46,364 nucleotides of DNA from DASXTC01 sp036505635 (GTDB lineage Bacteria; Acidobacteriota; Polarisedimenticolia; JACPZX01; DASXTC01). The DNA lies in contig DASXTC010000018.1 of assembly GCA_036505635.1 (NCBI GenBank), positions 1 to 46,364 of the forward strand, in the 5' to 3' direction. The notes below the pieces were generated by a model. It saw nothing but the letters and a program-made list of their open reading frames with translations, did no database searches and was not told where the DNA came from. A program made the translations under genes and the position numbers. Position 1 is the stretch's first letter, and every line of letters begins with the position of its first letter. Below are positions 36,166 to 43,547 of the stretch, in pieces.

Positions 36166-37731
36166 ATGAGCTCGAACCTGTTGCTCCTTATCTCGTTCGC
36201 CGCGGGGGCGCTGACCGGCCTCTCGATCCTGCTCGCCATCCAGCGCACCGCCAGGGGGAGGCGCCGGGCCGCATCGCGCGACGGGGCCGCGGAGATCCTG
36301 GCCAGGGCGGAAAAGGACGCTCAGGCCCGTCTCCAGACAGCAGCGCTCGAGGCCAAGGTCCGTCTGGAGGCGGCCGAGGCGAAGCTCGAGGAGGAGTCGC
36401 AGCGCCGGTTGCTCGAGATCGAAGAGCAGAAGGCAGGAGTCGAACGTCGCGACCGGGACCTGAAGTATCGGATGGCCTACGCCGAGGAGAAGGCCGCTGA
36501 GATCCAGAAGCGCGAGGCAGCCGTGGCCGCCGCCGAGCAGGAGGCCTCCCGCCAGCGGGACGAGGCGGCCGCCCTGGTGACGAGACAGCGGGCGCGGCTC
36601 GAGGAGGTCGCCGGGTACACACAGCAGGAAGCGCGTCAGGAGTTGCGCAACGAGATCGAGTTGGAGGCCCGCCGAGAGTCGGCCGCCACGCTCGTGAGAA
36701 TTCAGGAGGAGACCCGCGAGCGCGCGGCCGAGGAGGCCCGGTGGATCACGACGCAGGCGATCCAGCGGGTCCCGGTGTCGCAGTACTCCGAGAGCACGGT
36801 GACGGTGGTCACGCTTCCCAGCGACGAGATGAAGGGGCGGATCATCGGCCGCGAGGGGCGCAACATCCGCGCCCTCGAGATGTCCTGCGGGATCGATCTC
36901 ATCGTCGACGACACTCCCGAGGCGATCATCGTCTCCGCCTTCGATCCGGTGAGGCGGATGGTCGCAAAGCTCGCTATCGAGAAGCTGGTCGAGGACGGGC
37001 GCATCCATCCCGCGCGCATCGAGGAGGTGGTCGCCAAGGTGAAGGAGGAGTTCGATCGGACGATGAAGGAGGAGGCCGAGGCCGCCGCCTTCGAGCTGGG
37101 GATGAACGACGTGGACCCCAAGCTGCTCAAGCTGGTCGGTCGCCTCGGATACCTCACCTTCCACGGGCAGACCCTGCTGGACCACTGCCGGGAGACGGCC
37201 CACATCGCCTCCAACATGGCCACACTCCTGTCGGCTCGCGTCGAGACGATCCGGCGCGCGGCGTTCCTCCACAAGATCGGCTTCGCCGACGAAGCGGGCA
37301 AAGATCGATCCCCGCTCATCCTCTCGGCGGACATCGCCCAGAGGCTGGGCGAGCCCGAGGCGGTCGTTCACTGCATCCAGGCGCTATACGGGATGGTGGC
37401 GCCCCGCACCGTGGAGGCGGTCCTGCTGCAGGCCGCGGAGACCGCCTCCTCCGCGCGTCCGGGCGCCCGCAAAGAGATGCTCGAAGAGTTCCTCGAACGC
37501 CTCCGCAGGCTTGAGGAGATCGCGCGTTCGTTCGCCGGCGTAAAGGAGGCCTACGCCCTGCGTGCCGGCAAGGAGGTGCGCGTCATCGTGGAGGCCGACA
37601 GGGTCAGCGACAAGGAGGCGGTCTGGCTGTCGAAGGACATCGCCGGCCGGATCGAAAAGGAGATCGCCTACCCTGGTCAGCTCAGGGTCAGCGTCATCCG
37701 GGAAACCCGTTCGGTCGACTACGCCATGTGA
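36166..37731 (+). CDS. rny: Ribonuclease Y homologue with degenerate HD catalytic site
   Basis: RNase Y is the membrane-bound endonuclease that starts mRNA decay in many bacteria. The 521-residue protein has the full layout: a transmembrane helix (about 4-25), a long coiled-coil (about 35-205), a KH domain with GRIIGREGRNIRALE (224-238), an HD-domain region (about 325-430) and a conserved C-terminal part ending in IRETRSVDYAM. The catalytic HD is altered. LLHDIGKA is replaced by FLHKIGFA (His369-Lys370), the following His-containing loop reads DRSPLI, the His-His pair reads QALYG (406-410), and AADA reads AAET (Glu425). Only His340 and His369 of the metal ligands remain. The protein is full length, so it is probably a maintained, non-hydrolytic version. 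It is followed by ymdB 3 nt later. Confidence 0.93.
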   Translation: MSSNLLLLISFAAGALTGLSILLAIQRTARGRRRAASRDGAAEILARAEKDAQARLQTAALEAKVRLEAAEAKLEEESQRRLLEIEEQKAGVERRDRDLKYRMAYAEEKAAEIQKREAAVAAAEQEASRQRDEAAALVTRQRARLEEVAGYTQQEARQELRNEIELEARRESAATLVRIQEETRERAAEEARWITTQAIQRVPVSQYSESTVTVVTLPSDEMKGRIIGREGRNIRALEMSCGIDLIVDDTPEAIIVSAFDPVRRMVAKLAIEKLVEDGRIHPARIEEVVAKVKEEFDRTMKEEAEAAAFELGMNDVDPKLLKLVGRLGYLTFHGQTLLDHCRETAHIASNMATLLSARVETIRRAAFLHKIGFADEAGKDRSPLILSADIAQRLGEPEAVVHCIQALYGMVAPRTVEAVLLQAAETASSARPGARKEMLEEFLERLRRLEEIARSFAGVKEAYALRAGKEVRVIVEADRVSDKEAVWLSKDIAGRIEKEIAYPGQLRVSVIRETRSVDYAM

Positions 37732-37734
37732 CGG

Positions 37735-38523
37735 ATGCGGATACTGTTCATCGGGGACATCGTGGGCCAGGCCGGACGTCAGATGCTCACCCGGCACCTC
37801 GATCGCCTCGTCGATCGCCATCGGATTGACTTCACGGTCGCCAATGTGGAGAACGCCGCCGACGGGCTCGGCGTGACGCCGGAAATCGCCTCGGAGATCC
37901 TCGCGATGGGGGTCGACTGCCTGACATCCGGCAACCACATCTGGGACAAGAGACAAATTACGGACTACATCGACACGCAACCCCGTCTCCTGCGCCCGAT
38001 TAACTATCCTCAGGACCTCCCGGGCCGCGGGACCTACCTGGGCGAGACCCCGTCGGGCCTGCTGGTCGGCGTGGTGAACGTCATGGGGAGGATCTTCATG
38101 CCTCCCACCGATGATCCTTTCCGCTCGGCGCGCGCGGCGCTCCAGACTCTCTCCGCACGCACGAAGGTGCTCATCGTGGACATGCACGCGGAGGCCACAT
38201 CAGAGAAGATGGCCATGGGATGGTACCTGGACGGAAGGGCCAGCGCGGTGATCGGCACGCACACCCACGTTCCGACGGCCGATGAACGGATCCTCCCCGG
38301 CGGCACGGCCTTCATCACCGACGCGGGGATGACCGGCTCGTTCGACTCGGTCATCGGGATGGAGAAGGAGCCGGCGCTGGCCCGCTTTCTGACCCACATG
38401 CCCGAACGGCTCACCTCCGCCCGGAAGGACGCGAGGCTCTGCGGAGTCCTCCTCGACGTGGATGAAGGGACCGGTCGGGCCCGCGCGATCGACCGGCTGA
38501 TGGTGAGCGGCGACGATGCCTGA
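37735..38523 (+). CDS. ymdB: YmdB / TIGR00282 family metallophosphoesterase
   Basis: A phosphodiesterase family acting on 2',3'-cyclic nucleotides in Bacillus. The 262-residue protein keeps every known metal ligand at near-identical positions: Asp8, Glu39-Asn40 in VENAADG, Asn67 in SGNHIWD, His151 in DMHAEATSEK and His176/His178 in GTHTHVPTAD. It starts 3 nt after rny, and the rny-ymdB pairing is conserved in Firmicutes and others, where YmdB influences RNase Y-related processes. It is predicted to be active, in contrast to its rny neighbour. Its end overlaps xseA by 8 nt. Confidence 0.93.
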   Translation: MRILFIGDIVGQAGRQMLTRHLDRLVDRHRIDFTVANVENAADGLGVTPEIASEILAMGVDCLTSGNHIWDKRQITDYIDTQPRLLRPINYPQDLPGRGTYLGETPSGLLVGVVNVMGRIFMPPTDDPFRSARAALQTLSARTKVLIVDMHAEATSEKMAMGWYLDGRASAVIGTHTHVPTADERILPGGTAFITDAGMTGSFDSVIGMEKEPALARFLTHMPERLTSARKDARLCGVLLDVDEGTGRARAIDRLMVSGDDA

Positions 38524-39958
38524 CCCGAGCCTTCCTCTCTTCGACGCGATACCGGAGCCCGCGCAGGAGCGGTCCGAGCCCGCCCGTCCCGGCACGCAGA
38601 CCCGCCCCCTGACGGTCTCAGAGGTGAACACCGCCGCGAAGGAGCTCCTCGAGGAGGCCTTCCCCGACGTCTGGATCCAGGGGGAGATCTCGAACTTCAA
38701 GGCCCATGGATCCGGGCACTTCTATTTCTCCCTCAAGGACGCCCGGTGCCAGGTCTCCGCGGTCATGTTCCGCGGTCCGGCGCTTCACCTGAGATTCCGG
38801 CCGGCGGACGGGCTGTCGGTCGTGGCGCGCGGAAGGGTCACGCTCTACGAGGCGCGCGGCTCGTACCAGGTCAACGTGCAGTGGATGGAACCGCTGGGGG
38901 TCGGCTCGCTGCAGCTCGCCTTCGAGCAGCTCAAGGCGAAGCTGAAGGCCGAGGGGCTCTTCGAGCCCGGGCGCAAGCGGCCCCTGCCCGCGCTGCCCCG
39001 GCGCATCGCCGTGGTGACCTCCCCCACCGGGGCCGCGATCCGCGACATCCTCAGGGTGCTCCAGCGGCGCCACGCCGGTCTGGCGGTGCTGATCGCCCCG
39101 TGCCGGGTCCAGGGGGAGGGTTCGGCGCGGGAGATCGCGCAGGCCATCGAGCTGGTCAACGAGTATTCCGCCCTCGGCGGCGAGCGCGCCATCGACGTGA
39201 TGATCGTGGGACGCGGGGGCGGCAGCATCGAGGACCTCTGGGCCTTCAACGAGGAGATCGTCGCGAGGGCCATCGCCGCGTCCTCGGTCCCGACGATCTC
39301 GGCCGTGGGCCACGAGGTCGATTTCACCATCGCCGATTTCGTCGCCGATCTGCGCGCTCCAACCCCGTCGGCGGCCGCCGAGATGGTGGTGAGCAGCCGA
39401 GACGAGCTCCTCTCCCGGGTGGAGACGGGCCTCACGCGGCTGCTGCAGGCGGTCCGCTATCTGCTGGTGAGGCGCCGCTCTCGCGTGGACGGCCTCGCCC
39501 GCAGCCGTGCCTTCGCGCGCGTGGAAGGGACGCTGGCCGAGGCGCGCCAGCGGTGCGACGAGTCGATGATGCGCCTGGGAAACGCACTGCCGTCGCGATT
39601 GAGAGACGGTCGCGAGCGAGTCGGCCTGGCCGTCGAGAGGCTCTCCCCGCGCAGCCTCAGAGCTGAGGTCGCGGCGCGACGGGGACGGTTGTCGGCGTCG
39701 GCCGATCGGCTGGCCCGGGCGATGTCGGCCCGGGTGCGCTCGCTGCGCGATCGAGTCGCCTCCACCGAGGCCGTGCTGGCGAGCCTGTCGCCGCTGGCCG
39801 TTCTGGACCGCGGCTACGCCATCTGCCAGGACCCGGCAACCGGCGCCGTGATTGCGGACGCGTCGAGCGTCTCGGCCGGAGACGAGGTGCGGGTGAGACT
39901 CGCCCGTGGCCGGATCGGCGCGCGCGTGACGTCCGCGGAGCCCGGCGGCGCCGATTGA
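38516..39958 (+). CDS. xseA: Exodeoxyribonuclease VII large subunit
   Basis: XseA with XseB degrades single-stranded DNA into oligonucleotides. The 480-residue protein has an N-terminal OB domain (LTVSEVNTAAKELLEEAFPDVWIQGEISNFK, about 32-62, and GHFYFSLKD). The catalytic domain has AVVTSPTGAAIRDIL (about 165-179), VGRGGGSIEDLWAFNEE and SAVGHEVDFTIADFVADLRAPTPSAAAE. A coiled-coil C-terminal region ends in LDRGYAIC. The first 30 residues are a variable tail. The ATG overlaps the end of ymdB. Confidence 0.95.
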   Translation: MPDPSLPLFDAIPEPAQERSEPARPGTQTRPLTVSEVNTAAKELLEEAFPDVWIQGEISNFKAHGSGHFYFSLKDARCQVSAVMFRGPALHLRFRPADGLSVVARGRVTLYEARGSYQVNVQWMEPLGVGSLQLAFEQLKAKLKAEGLFEPGRKRPLPALPRRIAVVTSPTGAAIRDILRVLQRRHAGLAVLIAPCRVQGEGSAREIAQAIELVNEYSALGGERAIDVMIVGRGGGSIEDLWAFNEEIVARAIAASSVPTISAVGHEVDFTIADFVADLRAPTPSAAAEMVVSSRDELLSRVETGLTRLLQAVRYLLVRRRSRVDGLARSRAFARVEGTLAEARQRCDESMMRLGNALPSRLRDGRERVGLAVERLSPRSLRAEVAARRGRLSASADRLARAMSARVRSLRDRVASTEAVLASLSPLAVLDRGYAICQDPATGAVIADASSVSAGDEVRVRLARGRIGARVTSAEPGGAD

Positions 39959-39984
39959 GCGGTATTCGCGGAAAGAGAGGGAGC

Positions 39985-40248
39985 ATGACCAAGGAGATGA
40001 AGTTCGAGAACGCTCTCGACAAGCTCGAGGAGATCGTCAAGAAGCTCGAGGAGGGGGAGATCCCGCTGGACGATTCCCTCAGGATGTTCGAGGAGGGAGT
40101 GAAACTGGCGCGTTTCTGCGGGGGAAAGCTCGACGCGGCGGAGCGCCGGATCGAGGTCCTGATGAAAAACGAGGAGGGCTCGCCCGAGGCCGCGCCGTTC
40201 GACGCCGGCGACGGCGGGGCGGAGGGCGGCGGGACGGGGAATCGATGA
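39985..40248 (+). CDS. xseB: Exodeoxyribonuclease VII small subunit
   Basis: An 87-residue helical protein with the XseB pattern FENALDKLEEIVKKLEEGEIPLDDSLRMFEEGVKLARFC. Several copies coat the XseA coiled-coil and regulate its activity. A Gly/Glu-rich tail of about 25 residues follows and is probably disordered. The ATG at 39985 has GAGGGAG directly upstream; an in-frame TTG at 39955 overlapping the xseA stop is less likely. It overlaps the next gene by 4 nt. Confidence 0.94.
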   Translation: MTKEMKFENALDKLEEIVKKLEEGEIPLDDSLRMFEEGVKLARFCGGKLDAAERRIEVLMKNEEGSPEAAPFDAGDGGAEGGGTGNR

Positions 40249-41195
40249 GCCCCGTCAATCCAGTGGAACCGGCCCCGGAGCCTCTGGAGACCTTCGTCGC
40301 GCGGGCCCGCGCCGACGTGGAGGAGCAGCTGCGCCTCCTGCTGGAGCCCCGGCGGGGAGCCGCGGCGCCGCCACCGCGGATGCTCGAGGCCCTGCGCTAC
40401 GCCGTGCTGGGAGGCGGCAAGAGGTTTCGTCCAATCCTGGTGATCGCCTCCGGCGATGCCTGCCGGCAGGCGCCCGCCGGCGCGGGCGACGAGGTGACCC
40501 GACGGCTCCTCACTGCCGCCGCCGCCATCGAGATGATCCATACCTTTTCCCTGATTCACGACGACCTGCCCCCGCTCGACGACGACGATCTCAGGCGAGG
40601 CCGAGCCACCCTGCACGTCCGCTTCGACGAAGCCACGGCGGTCCTCGCGGGGGACGCCCTGCTGAATCTCGCCTACGAGGCGCTCAGCCGCGACGTCGAC
40701 GCGGCGGCGGCTCGCCTCAGGGCGATCGGGACCGTCAGCCGCGCCGTGGGGCTGGAGGGGATGATCTCGGGGCAGGTGCTCGACCTGGAGGGAGAAGGCG
40801 CGCCCGTGGACCCGGAACGGCTGCGGCGAACGCACGCGCTGAAGACGGGGGCGCTGATCACCGCCTGCTGCGAAGTGGGCGGGATCCTCGCCGGCGCACC
40901 GGATCGGGCTCAGGAGGGTCTGCGCGAATACGGAACGCACCTCGGGCTCGCCTTCCAGATCGTGGACGATATCCTGGACGTGGAAGGAAGCCCCGAGGAT
41001 CTGGGCAAGTCCCCGGGCAAGGACGCCCGGGCGATGAAGGCCACGTATCCGGCCCTGTTCGGCGTGGAGGAATCGCGCCGGCGCGCCGCCGTGAGCGTCG
41101 AGAGGGCCTGCGCGGCCGCCAGGGATCCGTTGGCGGGCCTGCGCTCGGTCCACCTGACGGCGCTGGCCCGGGGCGTGCTGACCCGCAGAGGATGA
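40245..41195 (+). CDS. ispA: Short-chain (farnesyl/geranylgeranyl) diphosphate synthase
   Basis: A trans-prenyltransferase that condenses isopentenyl diphosphate with allylic diphosphates. The 316-residue protein has both aspartate-rich motifs: HDDLPPLDDDDLRRG (about 105-119) and FQIVDDILDVEG (about 232-243), plus GGGKRFRP (57-64). The two-residue insertion in the first motif is the bacterial FPP-synthase type; the product length (C15 or C20) is not certain. It sits in the common xseA-xseB-ispA order, here followed by tlyA instead of dxs. It overlaps tlyA by 4 nt. Confidence 0.92.
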   Translation: MSPVNPVEPAPEPLETFVARARADVEEQLRLLLEPRRGAAAPPPRMLEALRYAVLGGGKRFRPILVIASGDACRQAPAGAGDEVTRRLLTAAAAIEMIHTFSLIHDDLPPLDDDDLRRGRATLHVRFDEATAVLAGDALLNLAYEALSRDVDAAAARLRAIGTVSRAVGLEGMISGQVLDLEGEGAPVDPERLRRTHALKTGALITACCEVGGILAGAPDRAQEGLREYGTHLGLAFQIVDDILDVEGSPEDLGKSPGKDARAMKATYPALFGVEESRRRAAVSVERACAAARDPLAGLRSVHLTALARGVLTRRG

Positions 41196-42025
41196 CCAGG
41201 CGGCGTCTCGATCAGGTGCTCGTCGAGAGGGGGCTCGCCCCGAGCCGGCAGGCGGCTCAGGCGCTTATCATGAGCGGCCGTGTCCAGGTCGAGGGACGCA
41301 CGCTGGAGAAGCCCGGCACGCAGGTGGACCCCCTCGTGGGGGTGAGCGTCGCGGGGCCGGCCCTGCCCTACGTCGGCCGCGGCGGCGTGAAGCTGGCGGG
41401 CGCGCTCGACGCGTTCGGTCTCGACGTGACGGGGCTGGCCGCGCTGGATGTCGGCTCCTCCACGGGTGGCTTCACCGACTGCCTGCTGCAGCGGGGCGCC
41501 GCGCGCGTGGTCTGCGTGGACGTGGGGCATGGACAGCTCGATTGGAAGCTCAGGAACGATCCTCGGGTCACGGTGCTCGAGGGAATCAACGCGCGCTACC
41601 TGTCGCCCGCGGAGCTGCCGGAAGGATGGCGGCCGGAGCTGGCCGTCATCGACGTGTCGTTCATCTCGCTCAAGCTGGTGCTGCCGCGGATCGCGCCGCT
41701 GGTTGGATTCGAGGCGGACCGCGCGCCGGCCGGGGCGCGTGGCTCGATCGTCGCGCTGGTGAAGCCCCAGTTCGAGGTCGGGCGCGGCAACGTCGGGCGC
41801 GGCGGGATCGTGCGGGGCCGCTCGCTGCGGGCGGGAGCGCTGACCGGCATCGCCTCCTTCGCGCTCTCGATGGGGCTGAGCGTTCGGGCCATGATCCGGT
41901 CGCCGATCTCCGGCGCGGAAGGAAACATCGAGTACTTCGTGCTCCTGGACAGCCGGACCGGTGGATTCAAGGCAGAGGAGATCGACGAGAATGCCCTCAC
42001 CCTCACGCAGGAAGAACCCGAATAG
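41192..42025 (+). CDS. tlyA: TlyA family rRNA 2'-O-methyltransferase
   Basis: A 277-residue protein with an N-terminal S4 RNA-binding domain (RLDQVLVERGLAPSRQAAQALIMSGRV, about 5-31) and an FtsJ-like methyltransferase domain (about 60-245). The SAM loop is ALDVGSSTGGFTDCLLQ (about 84-100), with VIDVSFISLKLVLP and LVKPQFEVGR later. TlyA proteins 2'-O-methylate 16S and/or 23S rRNA and affect capreomycin susceptibility in mycobacteria. The ATG overlaps ispA by 4 nt, and the 3' end overlaps nadK by 35 nt. Confidence 0.92.
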   Translation: MTRRRLDQVLVERGLAPSRQAAQALIMSGRVQVEGRTLEKPGTQVDPLVGVSVAGPALPYVGRGGVKLAGALDAFGLDVTGLAALDVGSSTGGFTDCLLQRGAARVVCVDVGHGQLDWKLRNDPRVTVLEGINARYLSPAELPEGWRPELAVIDVSFISLKLVLPRIAPLVGFEADRAPAGARGSIVALVKPQFEVGRGNVGRGGIVRGRSLRAGALTGIASFALSMGLSVRAMIRSPISGAEGNIEYFVLLDSRTGGFKAEEIDENALTLTQEEPE

Positions 42026-42947
42026 AATTAACCGGATCGGTTTCGTCATCAAGAGGCAGCCGGCTCGCGCTCGCCAGATCCTGCCCCCGCTGGTGCGGTG
42101 GCTCCGGCAGCGCGGCGTCTCCTGCGCGCTCGATCAGCAGACGGCGGAGATGGTCGAGCTGCCGGGAGAGGCCGGCCGGGGCCTCGACCGCCCGGCGCTC
42201 GCCGCCTACAGCGATCTCATCATCGTCATCGGCGGCGACGGGACGCTCCTTTCAGTGGCGCGTGAGATGGGGTCGAGCCGCACGCCCATCCTCGGGGTGA
42301 ACCTGGGCAGCCTGGGGTTTCTCACCGAGATCCCCCTGGCCGGGCTCCAATCGGCGATCGAGGGGATACTGCTGGGAAGACACAAGTTGCGGTCCCGGAT
42401 GCGTCTGCGCGTCGAGATGATCCGCGGCGAGCAATCGGTGGTGGCCTCCCACGACGCGCTCAACGACGTCGTCGTCAACAAGAGCGCGCTCGCGCGGATT
42501 CTGGACATCAACGTGGAGGTGAACGGGAGATTCATGACCACCTTCAAGGCCGACGGTCTGATCGTGGCCACGCCGAGCGGCTCGACCGCCTACTCGCTGT
42601 CGGCGGGAGGGCCGATCGTCGATCCTTCGGTCGACGCCGTGATCCTCTGCCCCATCTGCCCGCACACGCTGACCAACCGGCCCGTCGTCGCGCCTGGCCG
42701 AAGTCTCGTCGAGGTGGGCCTCGAGGAGAACCACGGTGATGTGTACGTGACGATCGACGGACAGATCGGTTCGCCATTCCTGCACGGCGACCGGATCCGA
42801 ATCCGCAAATCGAGCAATCCGGTCCGGCTGATCCAGTTCCCGGAGAAGGACTACTTCGAGGTTCTCCGTCAGAAGCTGAAGTGGGGAGGACGCGTCCCGC
42901 GTCCCGCCGGCTCGGCGCTCCCCGCCGACCGCTCCCGCCGCCGCTGA
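41991..42947 (+). CDS. nadK: NAD kinase
   Basis: NAD kinase makes NADP from NAD and ATP. The 318-residue protein has the catalytic GGDGT motif (81-85), GVNLGSLGFLTE, the NDVVVNK segment and TPSGSTAYSLSAGGPIV, all diagnostic. The ATG at 41991 is chosen with GAGGAG upstream, though it lies within the end of tlyA; the usual domain begins near residue 14 (INRIGFVIK). The C-terminal 20 residues are basic and Pro-rich. It is the last gene of the rny-led run; the palindromic repeat begins 11 bp after its stop and may act as a terminator. Confidence 0.95.
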   Translation: MPSPSRRKNPNRINRIGFVIKRQPARARQILPPLVRWLRQRGVSCALDQQTAEMVELPGEAGRGLDRPALAAYSDLIIVIGGDGTLLSVAREMGSSRTPILGVNLGSLGFLTEIPLAGLQSAIEGILLGRHKLRSRMRLRVEMIRGEQSVVASHDALNDVVVNKSALARILDINVEVNGRFMTTFKADGLIVATPSGSTAYSLSAGGPIVDPSVDAVILCPICPHTLTNRPVVAPGRSLVEVGLEENHGDVYVTIDGQIGSPFLHGDRIRIRKSSNPVRLIQFPEKDYFEVLRQKLKWGGRVPRPAGSALPADRSRRR

Positions 42948-42957
42948 AGGTGGAACG

Positions 42958-43015
42958 CTAGGAGTGTGTCCGAGTAATGGCTTGGGCCCGAGCCATTACT
43001 CGGACACACTCCTAG
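42958..43015. repeat. Perfect palindromic repeat bounded by CTAG, MITE/IS481-remnant-like
   Basis: Two 25-nt arms (42958-42982 and 42991-43015) are exact inverted repeats around the 8-nt centre TGGGCCCG. Both ends are CTAG. Inside these, the element runs 42963-43010 (48 nt), beginning AGTGTGTCCGAGTAATGG, with TGTCC...GGACA near the tips. The right arm is repeated exactly at 211-235. Bordetella IS481 inserts at NCTAGN and duplicates 6 bp; here the flanks are GCTAGG and CCTAGG. It lies between convergent nadK and the CcmH-like gene and could form a strong hairpin in both transcripts, but there is no T-run. Confidence 0.85.
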
Positions 43016-43455
43016 GGCTTGGCGGCCTCGCCGTAACGCGCGATCATCGCGGCCTCCACATCGGCCGGCGCCTTGCCCTCATCCACGAGCTGCTGCAGGT
43101 ACTTCTTCATGTCGCGGCTTCCGGGGGTCTTCTCGCAGCTGCACGTCGCGAGGATGTCCTTGCAACCGCAGACACACGTGAAGCGTTCCGCGAGGATCCG
43201 GGCCTGCGGAGAAAGCATGATCTCCTCGACCTGCGCGGTGATGCTGGCCCCCTCTTTGTTCGAGCTTTCCGGCGAGGGGGTGCCGGAAGAGGTGATGGGT
43301 GCCTCGGTGGGAGCCGAGGGGGCCGTCTCGGCCGCGCGCTCGCCTTCTGGTGCTGGCGCCCCACCCCGAGAGGAGTAGAGCGCGGCCCCGGTCAGCGCCA
43401 CGAGCGCGCCGACGGCCGCCAGACCCGCGACCTGGCCTCTGGACAGTTTTGCCAC
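43012..43455 (-). CDS. CcmH-like cysteine-rich membrane-anchored protein
   Basis: A 147-residue protein with one N-terminal hydrophobic helix (about 8-27) and a low-complexity Ala/Pro/Glu/Ser linker (about 31-70). The C-terminal domain resembles the CcmH/CycL thiol domain but has a different Cys pattern: FTCVCGCKD with Cys94, 96, 98 and then Cys105, 107 in TCSC. The downstream helices DMKKYLQQLVDEGKAPADVEAAMIARYG are CcmH-like. It may handle thiols or a metal in the periplasm. The GTG at 43455 is preceded by GGGGAG and places the anchor at the N-terminus. The TAG stop falls in the repeat's CTAG. No other cytochrome c maturation gene is near. Confidence 0.72.
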   Translation of the reverse strand: MAKLSRGQVAGLAAVGALVALTGAALYSSRGGAPAPEGERAAETAPSAPTEAPITSSGTPSPESSNKEGASITAQVEEIMLSPQARILAERFTCVCGCKDILATCSCEKTPGSRDMKKYLQQLVDEGKAPADVEAAMIARYGEAAKP

Positions 43456-43508
43456 GCTGCTCCCCGGGTACTTTTCGAGTGCCCGGAATATACGGGACGG
43501 CCCGCGCG

Positions 43509-43538
43509 TTGTCAAAGCGCGGCACCCTGGGATAGAAT
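43509..43538 (+). promoter_or_regulatory. Predicted promoter of the membrane/TPR gene, leaderless type
   Basis: -35 TTGTCA (43509-43514), 18 bp, -10 TAGAAT (43533-43538). The start codon follows nine bases after the -10 box and no Shine-Dalgarno sequence is present. Confidence 0.5.
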
Positions 43539-43547
43539 CCGCGCCCT

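Noticed and set aside
36166..37731. rny as a pseudogene
   Set aside because: The frame is intact for 521 codons, the KH and C-terminal regions are well conserved and the gene is tightly linked to ymdB, so loss of the HD residues looks like specialisation rather than decay.
42958..43015. Intrinsic transcription terminator
   Set aside because: The hairpin is strong and sits between convergent genes, but there is no T-run on either side and the arm recurs elsewhere in the window, so it was called a repeat; a secondary terminator role remains possible.
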